From: Symsagittifera roscoffensis
Lineage: Eukaryota > Xenacoelomorpha > Acoela > Convolutidae
DNA: 64,000 bases
NCBI RefSeq assembly: GCF_963678635.1
Contig: NC_087065.1
Coordinates: 13,244,743 to 13,308,742, forward strand
Direction: 5' to 3'
Shown: positions 1 through 12,016 of the stretch, piece after piece
Numbering within the stretch: position 1 is the stretch's first letter
Layout of the letters: each line of letters opens with the position of its first letter
Notes under the pieces: model-generated
Database searches by the model: none
What the model was told of the DNA's origin: nothing
The model's input: only the letters and a program-made list of their open reading frames with translations
Program-made: the position numbers and the translations under genes

Positions 1-785
1 GACTAAAGAACTCAAACTTAGCGTTGCAGGACATTTTGCATACATACCAACAACGTGTTTTTCAATTTCAAATCCAATATACTGAATTAGTTAAATTAAA
101 AATGTTTGACGAGGTTTTGATAGGCTATTTTGATAGATTTAGTTCATTTTTAATATAAAATTTTTCAAAAAACGTGTATTCAATCAGTGCCTTTTTAGGC
201 GTAAAGAAGCTGCAACAAAACTACAAATAAAAATTACAAATACTAGAAAAAGTGAAACGGAAATTCTGCAAAACGAAAACGAAACATATCTGAGAAAAAG
301 TTGCTCTTTTGTTGACCTTCAAAAGCAATCTATCAATCTAGAAAAAATTGAACGCCCATTTAAAAACTAAGTTACGTTGTTAGAATACAGAAAAAGCCAA
401 TTTCATTAAAAATTATTTTTACTTATTGTATAAGAAAAAAATCATATCATGAACATGCCACAGCAGATGAATGATATCATCAATCAGGTAGAAGAAGTGA
501 GCTTAAACTATTTGTTAAAATTTGAACGAGAGGTGAAGGATTCGATTCTAATCAAAAAACCTCCATTGATCTGAGAAAGTACTCTGGTGATTTTAAAGAA
601 AAAAAAATCAATTTCTTTGTGATATGACTGTATTTTTCCAATATTTGGGATCCATTTATGTAACCGAGAGCTCATTCAGTGCGTACCAGATTAATCCGGA
701 TACTGAGAACCTACCCGATGGATGACTCCTACGCTCAGATTGAAGGACAAATAGGTTATTTCCAAGTTACAAAAAAACTTGAATA
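1..785. other. AT-rich intergenic DNA, no feature seen
   Basis: No reading frame, RNA gene or clear repeat is supportable here. The sequence is AT-rich with short A and T runs, typical of the non-coding background of the whole window. Confidence 0.5.
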
Positions 786-975
786 AAAGCACACAATGGG
801 AAGAAAGTGTACACGAATGAACGTCTCCCTCCAACTCAGACAAACATAAGCTAAGAAGCAATCAAAACTGATTTCATCACATCATCGTGGATTTGCAGCG
901 TAATTGTTTTGTGTAAAAACGAGCGTGGGCAAGTTCGGTATGAAAAAGGGGACACGGACAATTTAAAAACTATGG
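786..975 (+). pseudogene. Possible relic of a non-LTR retrotransposon ORF1 (C-terminal basic domain)
   Basis: One frame reads KVYTNERLPPTQTNIS, a stop, then EAIKTDFITS followed by a Val/Cys-rich stretch and a KNERGQVRYEKGD end. The pattern 'K-V/I-Y-x-N-E-x-L-T/P', then a helix, then a short strand ending in a charged turn, is typical of the C-terminal domain of ORF1 proteins in CR1/Jockey-type LINEs. A LINE RT relic lies about 2.3 kb downstream on the same strand, so the two could belong to one decayed element. The match is short and broken, so this is a tentative call. Confidence 0.3.
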
Positions 976-1805
976 GACATGCTATCAAAAACAACCCATG
1001 GATAGAAGGGCGACGAAATTTGCAAAGCGGTGCAGCCGAATGGGAAAATCAAGAAACTCTATGATAGTGTTATTCTCGAATTGAAAAAGTGAAAACGCGG
1101 AAATTAAAAGCGTGTGACTTCGAATGCACTCTGTTTGTTAGAGATGGGAGCAGTCCCTCGTAGCTAAAACTATGAGTTGAAAACCATTGAATGAGCAAAA
1201 TTGTTGGCATTACGAAAAAACTAATTTTTCTAAGAAAATAGTCAGTTTCTCATTATCTGCTCTTTTCGACAATTGATCACTTTTTTCTCATCCGTAGACA
1301 AAAGAAACTCCTACAGGTGAAACTCCTTTTTTGTTACATCTAGTTTTGAATCAAGAACAACTTTAGTGCTCAAAATCAACGGTAAAGTAATTTTTTTGTT
1401 TTACAACAATCAAGAGATCTTTACTCATGTTGCAATTACAAGCGAAAAAGTCAATTAGGATGAAAATTCTTTGTAGTTGAGATTAATTGCGAATATCATT
1501 AACTATAATTTACTTGTCTTTTTTCTGTTTCTGTTTTTTCGATTCTTTTAATTGTTCTAAAAATTTTATTTCAGCTGAACTATGTTTTCTAGTTTTTTAC
1601 TGAGACAAATTAGTCAGCTAGTAGTAGTGTCGTTGCATTTTTCAGCAACCGGAATTAAAAATTATTCAATTGAGATAAAGACCCATAGTTGCGCTTTCAT
1701 AAGTTATGGTTAAATTGAACTAAATTAATAACAAAATAGAAATGAAACTGACCTAAATAGGAACGAGCCAATACATTGAATCAGCAGAACTCTGCCGGTC
1801 AAACA
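976..1805. other. AT-rich, no feature seen
   Basis: No coding frame or repeat stands out. If the flanking LINE relics belong together, this could be badly decayed ORF1/endonuclease sequence, but I cannot align it by eye. Confidence 0.4.
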
Positions 1806-2250
1806 GATATGCGCACTGTATGCGAGTACATGAATGTTGATTAGTCATAGTCGACTAGTCAATCTAAATTTTGAAAACAGCCTGTTCATATTTGAGCATT
1901 TTTTTAAATGATAGTAATAGAATAATCCAAAAGCAGCGAATCAAACAAAGACGTAGTTTTCACCGTTTTTTTTTACTGTGATGATCCAACGCAGCTCTAT
2001 ACGAGGCCATGAAGCGGTCGAAAATAAAATCCCATTTCTGACTTCAGACAAAACTTGCTTGAAAAACAAAATCTAGAAATTCGGCATCTTGAAGTCTTGG
2101 ACAACACCTAGTTTTTTAAAAAATCGAAAAAGCTGTATAACAGCTTAAACTAAAATTTGAGAAAACTATGAAATCACTTGAACAACGTGAGTAATTACAG
2201 GAACAAAGAAAAAATGAAAAGCTTGTCGACAATCAAAAAATCGTAAGTTA
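1806..2250. repeat. Direct repeat, copy 1 (about 440 bp)
   Basis: Starts GATATGCGCACTGTATGCG and contains GTCGACTAGTCA, GAAAACAGCCTGTT and AAAAGCTTGTCGA. The same order of motifs recurs exactly 700 bp downstream at 2506. The copies differ by many substitutions and small indels, so the duplication is not recent. No reading frame is preserved. Confidence 0.7.
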
Positions 2251-2505
2251 TATTAACAGTTTTCAGAAACAGAGGACAGAAATATACTCGGTGCAGGTGT
2301 TGCTTTTTACGTAGGCAAAGCTATTTGATATAATAAATTGAAAAAGCAATTTCAGACGAAAAGCAAACTCTGATAATTTCATGTCAAACGAGGAGGAGAA
2401 AAATTATCTAATTGTTGTGTATAAGGTGCTTCACATGAACAAATGTATGTTTCTTGATCAATTACAATACAAGACTATCTGTTCGAGCTGAAAATGCAGC
2501 CAGGA

Positions 2506-2956
2506 GATATGCGCAGTGTATGCGAATACTTGAATGTTGTTTGTGATAGTCGACTAGTCACTCTAAACTTTGAAAACAGCCTGTTTGAGTGTTTGTTTTT
2601 AAAAGAAAAGATAGTACTAGAATAAAAAAAAGCAGCAGCCAGTCGAATATAGACGTAATTTTTACCAAATTTTGTTGATGACAGTGATGTTTCAACACAA
2701 CTCTGCGAAAGCAGGAAGCGGTAAAAATTAAGGTCTCATTTCCGACTTCAGAAAAAACTTGCTTGAAAAACAAAATCTTGAAAAATGGGAACTTGAAATC
2801 TTGGATAACTAGACTTTTTAAAATTCAAAATCGAAAAAGCTGTATAACAGCTACAAATAAAATTTTACAAACTAAAAAATCACTTAAGAAATGTGAGTAA
2901 TTCCATGAACAAAAAAAAATGAAAAGCTTGTGTCGAAAATCAAAAACCATAAGTCA
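2506..2956. repeat. Direct repeat, copy 2 (about 440 bp)
   Basis: Second copy of the 1806-2250 repeat (GATATGCGCAGTGTATGCG at its start, AAAAGCTTGTGTCGA near its end). Both copies are in the same orientation. No coding frame is preserved in either copy. Confidence 0.7.
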
Positions 2957-3229
2957 TAGGTGAGATCGGAGAGAAGCAAGAGCAAGCGAGATCAGAATAG
3001 AGCGTACCGAGTGCAGAAGAATGTTAATATATATTTTTTTGAAAATGATCAGAAGTTAGTCGAAATTAAAAACACAGGACAACAGAATTTTAAAGTAGAG
3101 AATTAGAAAAATTTTGAAGTAATTAGAAATAATAAGAGTGAAAAAAAACTTGCACTTAAAATCAAACTTAAAACCGAACCATTAAAATAGTCATGTTATA
3201 TCTTAGCTTGTTAAATGCCTTTTTAATCA

Positions 3230-4130
3230 ATCTGCAGTTGACATATCTCTCATTTTTAAGACTGCTCAAAATCCACCAAATGATTTAAATGGCACAACGT
3301 CGGATTACAGCAACAACTGACCTATATCTCTTCTACAAATTATAGGGTTCGAAAAGTAGATTAAAAATCGTCTGAGAAGTTTTCAGCAAAGTAGGAGGTA
3401 TTGACATCATGTCAGTACGGATTACGGTACGGAAGAAAGTAGAGTTGATGCTATCTTGGAAGTGACTAGATATATAGGGGAGATCTAAGATGTTGGCTCC
3501 TTATATTATTAGATCTAATAAAATCGTTTGACACAGGTGATGAAAACATATTATTAGAAAGAGCGAAATATACGGTTTACGATGTAATTTGCAATTGTTT
3601 TGGGGCCACAGCTAGAGAATCGTAAATAGTACGTTAGTAATAACATTTCAAATTCGGGAACTAAAACAAGAAATTTGCTTTGTAAAATTGATATGCTTAA
3701 CGTCTGTAAGCAACACAATGTAATAATACTTGCCGATGATTGTATATTGTATACAAAAACAAACTGAAACTGGAAAACAACAGCAGTAATTAGTTGTAAT
3801 TGATGAAAATTTAAACTTCAAAACACATATCGATAAGACTTTGGAAAGAGCAGCTAAATCTCGCTCGATTTACCAAATCGGATATTCTTTTTACACCTCT
3901 ACTCTGCTCAGAACATACAAAACTTGCATTCAACCAACATATCAATATATTGTTCTGATCTATGGCACAGGTAAAAAGACGGATTAAAAAGATTAAAAGA
4001 CACCATGGGAAAAACAATACCTCCACACGAATTGCTGGCTTTCTATTAAAAACTAATTAAGGGAGAGTCCGAAACATTCGGAACAAACAAACTGGCTCGA
4101 GATGTAAATGTATAAAAATAAGCGAACTAA
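3230..4130 (+). pseudogene. Decayed non-LTR (LINE) retrotransposon reverse transcriptase
   Basis: Spread over all three plus-strand frames are the landmarks of a CR1/Jockey/Rex-type reverse transcriptase in the correct order. First comes a 'PISLLQIIGFEK' block (like NYRPISLLP..KIFEK) with IKNRLRSF after it. A 'DAILEVT' remnant follows near 3450. Then LILLDLIKSFDTGDENILLE (motif A, LDLxKAFDTVDH type) lies near 3500-3560. VIILADDCILYTKT (motif C, ADD) lies near 3721-3765. The C-terminal part 'DENLNFKTHIDKTLERAAKS' to 'IQPTYQYIVLIYGTG' lies at 3803-3970. Stops and frameshifts throughout show it is dead. The 5' and 3' ends are not defined and no poly(A) or target duplication was recognised. The minus-strand ORF at 3811-4026 is a shadow of this relic. 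Confidence 0.8.
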
Positions 4131-4456
4131 GCTTTTTTCAAGAGCAAAAAAGATTATCGAAATTAAAGTTTGTGTTTTATAACGTAATTTTTTTACAACT
4201 GAATATTTTTCATGAAGCGTAATTCTTTGGAATAGTTTTTCAAAAATAATAGACCTCTATATTTGTGATAACGAATTTTTTAAAGCTTGATATTGTAAGC
4301 TTACATGCTTTTATTATGAAAATTGGGTCATCTTTTTTGATTATGAAAGAATATCTAAAAATGAATATTACGTTGGATCTCAGTTTTTTCTTTGCATTCT
4401 TAATTGTTTTAAAGAATTTGTGCGGTCTTTTTTGAGAACTGTCTATTTAATCTCAA
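4131..4456. other. AT-rich spacer, no feature seen
   Basis: Lies between the LINE relic and the hairpin-ended tandem-repeat element. It may include the 3' tail of the LINE, but no motif supports this. Confidence 0.4.
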
Positions 4457-5483
4457 CTAGCGTTTAACGCACCTTCGGTGCTTCGAAATGTTTCGACAAC
4501 TCATGAAAAACCGCATATATTGGAAACAACATCTGTAAACTTTTAGTGTACTCTGACTGCTCCCAATTACAAACTTTTAAATTTTTTTTATTCCCATTTT
4601 AAAAGTGTCACTCGAAAACTTAATGGGCCTCTGGAGAAATTTAGAGGCGAGATTTGCAACCACAGAGAGTCCCTGAGAGCACCCTACTATAGGGTTAGGA
4701 ATCCAAAATTTTGTAAACTTTTTTAAACCTAAGTTTCCCGAAAAAAATTTGAAAAAAAACGTCTTACCTCGGAAACTAAAAAGATTTGAGCATTCATCTT
4801 AAGAGGCAAGATTTAAGACGCCTGGGTGTACGCTGACAATAAGGTTGTATCTTCATCAAGCTAGTAGTTTCAAATTTTTTGAATTTATTTGTAGATAAGT
4901 TCTTTGAGAAGTTTTGAAAAAATCAAAAAACGTCACATCTCGGAAACTAAAAGCATTTGAGCAGTCGCATGTGGCAAGATTTGCAACTCTTTAGAGTACC
5001 CTGACAACACCGAAATATAACGTTGGGAATTTCAAATTTTGAAAAATAATTAATTTTAATTTCTGAAAACTTTGAAAAAATCACAAAAAACGTCACATCT
5101 CGAAAACTACAAAGAAAGGAGGCAAGATTCGTAACTCCTTAGAGTACTCTGATAGCACCCAACTACAGGGTTGGGAACTTCAAGTTTTTTTATTTTTTTT
5201 TGTTGTTTGAAATTTCAGAAAATTTTTGAAAAAATCTCAAAAATCGTCTTATCTCGTTAACTAAAATGATTCGGGCATTCAAAATTGGAGCCCAAATTGG
5301 CAACCCCTAATTCGATATTGGGCTGCTTAATTTAAATTCGGTAAAATAACCACTAAAACCATATTGGAAAATTGAAAAAAAAAAATCTTAACCATTGTAA
5401 AATACGATATAGCTTATACATGCAAAAATAATACGTTGAAAAAGCTTAAACATGGCGAGATAGTGAAGCCCGCATTTAAATAA
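4457..5483 (-). mobile_element. Non-autonomous element with hairpin end and tandem-repeat core (Helitron-like?), copy 1
   Basis: One end carries the perfect hairpin GCACCTTCGGTGC followed by TCGAA; the other end is GCGAGATAGTGAAGCCCGC plus an AT-rich tail. Between them lie about five imperfect copies of a roughly 130-bp unit, recognisable by 'CATCTCGGAAACTA', 'GAGCA', 'GGCAAGAT', 'AGAGTAC' and 'CTACAGGGTTGGGAA'. The same two ends and core recur in the 16.7-22.2 kb array. Read on the minus strand, the hairpin is followed by GTTAAACG, then CTAG and a T. That resembles the 3' end of a Helitron (hairpin, CTRR, insertion before T). The Helitron assignment is an inference; the other copies have CTCA instead of CTAG at this point. 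No coding capacity. Confidence 0.6.
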
Positions 5484-8400
5484 CAATAAATTATAAAAAA
5501 GTAGATCTGTAGGCGAACAAATTTTGCTTGTGGAGATGCCACACGACAGGCTGATGCCTTTAAGGTATTCCCAAAGCCAAACTTGAGTTTGAAACGTACA
5601 ATTTCATAAGAAGTGCTCGCTTGAAAATAAACTTGAATTATATTTTTTACTTGCAATGTATGTGCCAAACGCTTTAATCAAACAATCATCAAAATTCGCG
5701 GGAAACAAAAATTGGCAGAGACAACTTACGCTCCAACTTTAACTCTTGTAATCAACGATATTAAAAAAAATCAAGTAAAAGCAAATAAAAGTATCTCAAC
5801 AAGCCACTTGATAAAGAAGTGAAACCTTAAAAACTGGACCAAACCAAATGAATTTATCGCATCAAAAATACAGCAAGAGAAGTAAGAGAAAGGCAAAATT
5901 ATTTGAAATTACGTCTACATGTGACTCGTTTAGTTATTTCTGTGAACGGACAGCAAAATTAGGATAAGCAATTTCTTTCTATTAGGCAAAAAATGATGTT
6001 GCAATTAATTCCGAAAAAAGCGAATTCATTGGAAATGAAGTATGTTCTAACACAGAGGCGGAAATGAGCTTCACAGCACTTCCGATTCATAATAAAGCTC
6101 CAAAAATCAAAAGATAATGTGTCTTAAACGAAAATTGAAAAAAAAGGATGAATTTTGTTGAAGAAATTGTAGGCTGATAAATCGAAAAAAAATTATTGCA
6201 ATTGTTATTAAAGTCAATTACCTTCAAAACAAAAGAAGGATTTGAGCTTAATTCCTTTCATTTCTTTTTTGTGACCAATAGATGAAAACGATAAGAAAAC
6301 ATTTCGGTCAAAAAATTGAAATACAATAATTCCTAACTGTACTAAAAAACTGTTCATTAAATCTTGCAACCAAACTATCCCCATATCCAATAACAATTTC
6401 CACAAAAAAGAAATTGCAGAAAATCTAAAAAAACTCTGAAAGCCTATGAAAAAACGCAATTACCGCAAGAACTATCAGTTAAGAAATTTATACGCAACGG
6501 TAAAAGAGCTCGTGCACAAATTGCCGCCATATTCCTTTGCGGACAAAAAAATGGAAACAAGTTGACAAAATTGAAACAATACGTTTAACAATCAACTTGA
6601 GTCAATTTCAAAATAAAATTGTTTAAACCTAAAACACACACAACTAATCAAAACTGCAACTAGCTTTACGCACTTTTAGAACAAAAAAAATCGGAAATCA
6701 TGCATCCGAAAAAAAACTAAATATTTTTTTTGAAAAAAATTCTAGCAGACAATTAAAATGTTTTTTTTTCTAAGATAAAATTTTGGTGCCTATGAATACC
6801 AGAAAATCATGAACTCTTTACGATCATGAAAATAAAGAAAAAAGAAACAAAATAACTACCAAAAAATGCAGCATTGATTACCCGGCAAGTAAGCCGACAA
6901 AATTTGGGTCGAAATCAATAAAGCCGGCAAAAAAATCAACGTACATCTTAAAATCTTTTTCAGTTGTTTACACAGTTGTTTACGAGTAAAAAGTCTTGTA
7001 CCCGATTCTAATACCCTCGCTTACCGCTTATGCTTTGGACAAAATTGATTGAGACGAAAAAAGCAAAAAACCCAGATTAAATTACAGGAAAATGAGTAAC
7101 TGACGAAACTTATTAGAAAATAAAACAATTCTGGGATCAAACATTTTAAGAAAAAAGTAGTACCTGATTGCAATTTCCTTGCTAATAACAAGAAGCAAGA
7201 TTGAAATTGAACGATGGATCATCTTAAACTCATTGAAAACAATAATCAGGTTTAAGGTATATAAGTTTTCCGCTTTTTTAAAGATAAAACATAAACGGGA
7301 CAGCCATCAGCTTAGCTAGCGATAAAGATAGCCAACAGACGATAGTTGGAAAAGTGTCAATGAACTTATGCCAAAAAATCACAAAGAAAACTTGAAAAAA
7401 TAACATTGTAGGGTTAAAAAGTTCTGCTCAAGAGAAAATAAAAAATCAAATCAACCAGACTTAACAAGGTGTCTTCTTTTTGTTGATTGACACTTAAAGC
7501 AGATAAAATTATAATAAAGCAGGGTTGAAAGATGAATCGAAGGAATTAATTTGAAGAAGCATTTCAAAGACAGCCAAATTAAATCATGATCATTCCATTC
7601 AAGGTTCTCGGACTCTTTTATACCTAGAGTTTGGATGCTTGTTTTTCGGAGACGTTTTAGTCTCACACGGAGCACAAAATGTTTTTTTTTTTCAGGCAAT
7701 ATCCAATAACTTCAAGACTTGGTACGGGGTATTATTGTTGCCGTGTGCGTGCAGTAAGTCGATGTATCGGTAAATTACCATATCAGTGAATCAAACTATG
7801 AAACAATTACGTAACAATTACTGAACTTTTACTTAACCAGTTGCGTCATAACCAGTTGCGTCACCAACTCCGCTATGGAAAAATCTATCAAGGAATCAAA
7901 TTGAAAAACTTTCCACAGATTGACTGCAATACTTCAATTTCTTAGCTGTGTGACATAATTTACAACAATGTTGCGCATAATTCCTGGCATCTTTAATTAA
8001 TAAAAAACGCTACTTTGACGCAGAGGCGAAGCAGAGCAATTAATAAAAATTCAGAAACTAATTAACAAGCGGCAACTAAGCTGGCGAAACTTTAAGTTTC
8101 CCGTAGAACCAACACAATGTTTTTTTTTTTCATGAAAAACTGAGCTTTAAATTTTATTCTAATAACTTCAGCATTCAATGCGATCCGGAATGAAGCATAA
8201 TACTTTACCTTCCCTTGAATGACCGCAAATTAGGTCACAAAGCCGATAACATAAGGTTGAAATCATTTAAGCCGAAAATAGTTTTTAAGCAAAAAAAACA
8301 GCAAAACAAAATATAAGTGAAGTCTAGTAACAAAAAATTGCACAAGTAACTCAAAACACAAAAATCAACATTGAAAATTGCATAAAACAATCAATTCTGC
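5484..8400. other. AT-rich intergenic DNA with fragments of a dispersed SINE-like repeat
   Basis: No gene seen. Short fragments of a window-wide repeat family occur here: CCCGGCAAGTAAGCCGACAAA near 6880, TACCCGATTCTAATACCC near 7005, TACCTGATTGCAATTTCC near 7163, and a block with CGCAGAGGCGAAGCAGAGC near 8020. The ORFs in this stretch are short, unrelated to known proteins and AT-driven. Confidence 0.5.
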
Positions 8401-8535
8401 GATGTGGCAATTTAGCCGACAAAATAAAAGCAGACAAATTAAAGTCCGACATTTTTTGCTGGCCAGATTTGAACCCACGACCTTGGGCGTCCCAGGCGTA
8501 TTCTTCGCCTCATGGCTAAGTGTTGGACAGGCTTA
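8401..8535 (-). repeat. tRNA-derived SINE-like element
   Basis: On the minus strand there is a tRNA-like head with a pol III B-box-like stretch (GGTCGTGGGTTCAAATCTGG). It is followed by the family body containing TTTGTCGGCTAAATTGCCACATCG. The same body, with a different tRNA-like head, occurs at 16,480-16,655, and body fragments occur at 25,190 and 41,370. The acceptor and T stems do not pair well enough for a functional tRNA. I infer a tRNA-derived SINE family. Confidence 0.55.
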
Positions 8536-8887
8536 AAGTTTGACTTTATTATGAACCAAGATACAGTTGATTCTGTTAAACAAGTTGTTAACCCGATAAA
8601 AGTTGTTTACTGATCAAGTAATTTCATTTTCGGTTTACTGATCTGGTCTGCACGTTTACGGGTTGCTCATACTTCGTTTTACTGACCTACTACCCATTGC
8701 ACCTGGTTTTTGGCAAAAAATGCACTCGAAGCCTTAAGCTTCAGAACAAATGATCATTCTTTTTTGCGACTGAAGGTGGGGAAAAATAGACAACGTAATA
8801 TAAGTAACGATTTCAACGATTCATTCGGAAAACTGAAACATCATTTTAACGGTTGTCGGACCATTGTTTATCTAGATATTGGCAGGC

Positions 8888-9640
8888 CGGCGTAAGCAGG
8901 ATAAATGAGACATCATATCGTAGCCGTTTTCGTCGCATCTCAATCGTTTTGGATAATTTTAAAAAAAGTTATACAATTGTCGAAAAATCCTTTTGCATTT
9001 CTTTGATAGCGGTGTTGATGATTATGCAGTTACGCTAGAGACCTATTTTTTCATGCCTTCTAAAAATGGTAACAGTAATTCTTCAAATCATTTTTGAAAA
9101 ATTGATGTAGCAGTGATAGTATTTTGGCTGCAGTTTTCAACAGAATTAGACATGTGCTTTGCATGCTTCAGCAAAGACTCAGCAAACTTTGCCAAAAATG
9201 TTTTCAAAATTGCCTCATGCGCTTTTATATACCATACCCATATGTTAAGCAGGCTATATCTTCGTAAGCAGGAAATAAGAGATATCATATCATAGCCGTT
9301 TTAGTCGAATCTCAATCGTTTTGGATAATTTTTTAAAAAAGTTATACAATTGTCGAGAAAAATCCTTATGCATTTCTTTTATAGTGGTGTTAATGCTTAT
9401 ACAGTTACGCTAGAGACCTATTCTTTCATGCCTTCTATAAATGGTAACAGTAATTCCTCAAATCGTTTTTGATAAATTGATGTAGCAGTGATAGTCATTT
9501 TGCTGCAGATTTCAACATAGAATGAGACATGTGCTTTGCATACTTCAGCAAAAACTCAGCAAACTTTGCCAAAAATGTTTTCGAAAATTGCAAGGGAAGC
9601 ATGGCCTCATGCGCTAACATATACCATGCCCTGCTTTTAA
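8888..9640. repeat. Imperfect tandem duplication, about 373 bp x 2
   Basis: CGTAAGCAGGATAAATGAG at 8890 recurs as CGTAAGCAGGAAATAAGAG at about 9263. The following 370 bp match closely: CATCATATCGTAGCCGTTTT, CTCAATCGTTTTGGATAA, CAGTTACGCTAGAGACCTA, GCTTTGCATGCTTCAGC. The copies differ by scattered substitutions and small indels. The 60-66 aa frames on both strands here are not coding. Confidence 0.75.
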
Positions 9641-9682
9641 ACATTGCACTAAATTAGTTTCAAAAAATCTAACTTGGAAATT

Positions 9683-10870
9683 AAGTGCTGATTAAAACTA
9701 TCCGGAGAAAATCAACACGAATTTTTATCAGATTGGGTTGACATTAGACAAAGAATGATGAAGAAACGTGTTTAGAGTTTTAGCAAGATCAAAATTTCGC
9801 GAATTCGGGTACAATGTTCCACCCCAAAAATGAGTCATTTTTTGGTTTTTTTAGTCAATGGAAAATTGCACCAAAACAACCGGTCTAAATCCTAACAAAA
9901 TTACATCAAAATTAGTCTCCTATTAGTCCAAGTGTTATTAGGAAGTTATTAACCATGTCAATTTAGTCAGATGAAATTAATTTGATAGTCAAAAAAGTCA
10001 TTTTTTTAACATAAAATACCAATATTTTATTTGAAAACAATATTTACATATTTACTTGTGATACTGAATTTTTGGGAGATTATACCTTCATAAACGCTGT
10101 TGGGCTCTATATGAAGCTCAGAGATTGGGCCCGATTATTGCAAAAAATGCGCCGTATTAATTATGTTTTGTCCTCATCAATTTTTTTGTCTTAGTCAATA
10201 CAAAGGGGCCTAGGAAATTAGACGAAAAGCAAATTAGACGTGACCAACAAAAACGAAATATAGACTTCGATGCAAAATTACAAATTTGAGAAATTGGACG
10301 TAATTGTATTGTTTTTTTTCTGAAATTTAGACTTCGATGCAAAATTACAAATTCGGGAAATTGGACGTAATTGTATAGTTCGTTTCTGAAATTTAGACGT
10401 CGATGCAAAATTACAAATGTGGGAAATTGGACGTAATTGTTTTGTTCGTGACTGAAATTTGTTTACTGACTACAATTAACTTTCGTTCGAGCTTTCTTAA
10501 ATGCAAATCAACTTTTCACATGCCGCAATTTTCTTATACCGTAATTGTATAATTTATGCATTTCAAAAAAGTTTTACAGTATTGAGATTAACGTTTTATA
10601 AATCGATTGTGACAAAATTTTCGAATTGCAATGGGATCATATACTATTTCTGTAATTACGAAAACTTGTTTTTAGCAGTAAGTTTTGTTAGCCCTTTGCT
10701 TTCCATCTAAATGCTAGTTTTGCAAAAACAATTTAACGCCTTAATTCCGTTTTATTGGATCCGTCTAATTTGCTTATCGCCTAATTTCCTAACTCCCAAG
10801 ACAATTGAGCAAAACGCGTTATGAATTTCGAGATTTACTTGTTTTGCCCTGATAATTTAAATCAGCGTTG
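9683..10870. mobile_element. Decayed terminal-inverted-repeat element related to the one at 28.1 kb
   Basis: The left end AAGTGCTGATTAAAACTATCC and right end GATAATTTAAATCAGCGTT are an imperfect inverted repeat. They match the termini of the 730-bp palindromic element at 28,095-28,824 (CAGTGTTGATTTAAATTATCC). Inner sequence is shared too: 'CCCCAAAAATGAGTCA' followed by a T-rich stretch corresponds to 'CCCCAAAAATGGGTCA' at 28.27 kb. This copy is longer and includes unrelated sequence, among it the 67-bp triplication at 10.26 kb, so it is probably an old element with insertions. Confidence 0.45.
10256..10455. repeat. Three tandem copies of a roughly 67-bp unit
   Basis: Each unit contains TAGACTTCGATGCAAAATTA followed by CAAATTTGAGAAATTGGACG or a close variant, then TAATTGTATTG. 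The three units are only mildly diverged. The minus-strand 83-codon frame over this region is the repeat read through and shows the same periodicity; it is not a gene. Confidence 0.75.
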
Positions 10871-10984
10871 TAAGCTAACGCTTATAAAGTGTGCGGCAAT
10901 CCCACAATAGAAACATTGTTATGACACTAGGCAATGCAATGAAATATGCGACTCATAATCGAATAAAGGCTTAGTATCAGGCGC

Positions 10985-11770
10985 AGATCTAGGAATTTCT
11001 GGAAGGGCGGGATTTTCAAAAAAATTTTGTCGACCAAATTGAATTTCTTAGCTCTTAAACCACTGTAAAGACCCTAATTTGACCAAAATTTCTGCGCCGC
11101 ATGCAAATTTTTGAAAAAAGGCCAAAAACAAGATTTTTCAAGCACTTGGAAAACTTCGACCAATACATCATTTAGGTTCGACCGTTTTCATAAATTGTTT
11201 TTCACCTGAACCATTCATTTCATGTATTTCGGGCATTTTTTCCGAGGTGGTTGCTCCAGGGCACGACTACTTCTGGACATATCCCTCGATACAATCCTTT
11301 AACTAACTACTTTCAAAAGATAATGGAAAATTTCTAATTTACAAATTAATTCGGCTTGTGGGTTATATCTGTTTTCACTTACTCTATAAAGAAATAGAAC
11401 ACTGCTTAATTACTTCAATGTAACATAACAATATAAATGAAATTTAAAATTTTTTACAGCTTATCTTCAAACTGCGATCAATTCCACTTAAATACCAATA
11501 TGTATTATTTATAGCGTAGTAGTATTCGAGAAATCAATGCTGATAAAGATAACAGAAAAACAAAAAGGATACATTGTCCGCAGTGGCCTCATTTAGCAAT
11601 TTTCTTTGGATACTGAACTTTTGAGGTTGCCTTTTGACCAAAAAAAGCCCATCTACACCCCAGCTGCCTCAAAATATTTCTAGATTGTCAAAAATTGATG
11701 CCGCGAATACTATCTGTGTATGGTGGGGGGGGGGGGGGGGAGGGGCGTTTGAAAATCAAAACTGAGAAGA
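10985..11770. repeat. Dispersed repeat fragment ending in a G-run
   Basis: GGCGCAGATCTAGGAATTTC then GGGCGGGATTTTCAAAA and TTTTGTCGACC at about 10,980-11,035 resemble 'GGGTGGATCTAGG', 'TTTTCAAAATTTTTATCGACC' at 31,113. Both regions end some hundred bases later in a long G-run (16 G at 11,725-11,740; 11 G at 31,454-31,464). I infer one dispersed repeat family with G-rich 3' parts; the boundaries are unclear. Confidence 0.4.
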
Positions 11771-12016
11771 GTCGGAGCACAGCTCTCCTATAAACAGCAT
11801 TGTAAATATTGAACAAATATTGAACCAAGAAAGGAAGATAATAGAACATCATATTTGCAGCATTACTTTTTGGCCTTCATTTAAAATTTTCTCTTCGATG
11901 TTTAATCGATGATATACTGATGATATCCGAGAGACAGAGGAGAACAATCAAGACAGACTTCTTAGTTCTAGAATGTTGGGCGGATGTGTGCGGTGCCTCG
12001 TGATTCCTCACCTCCA

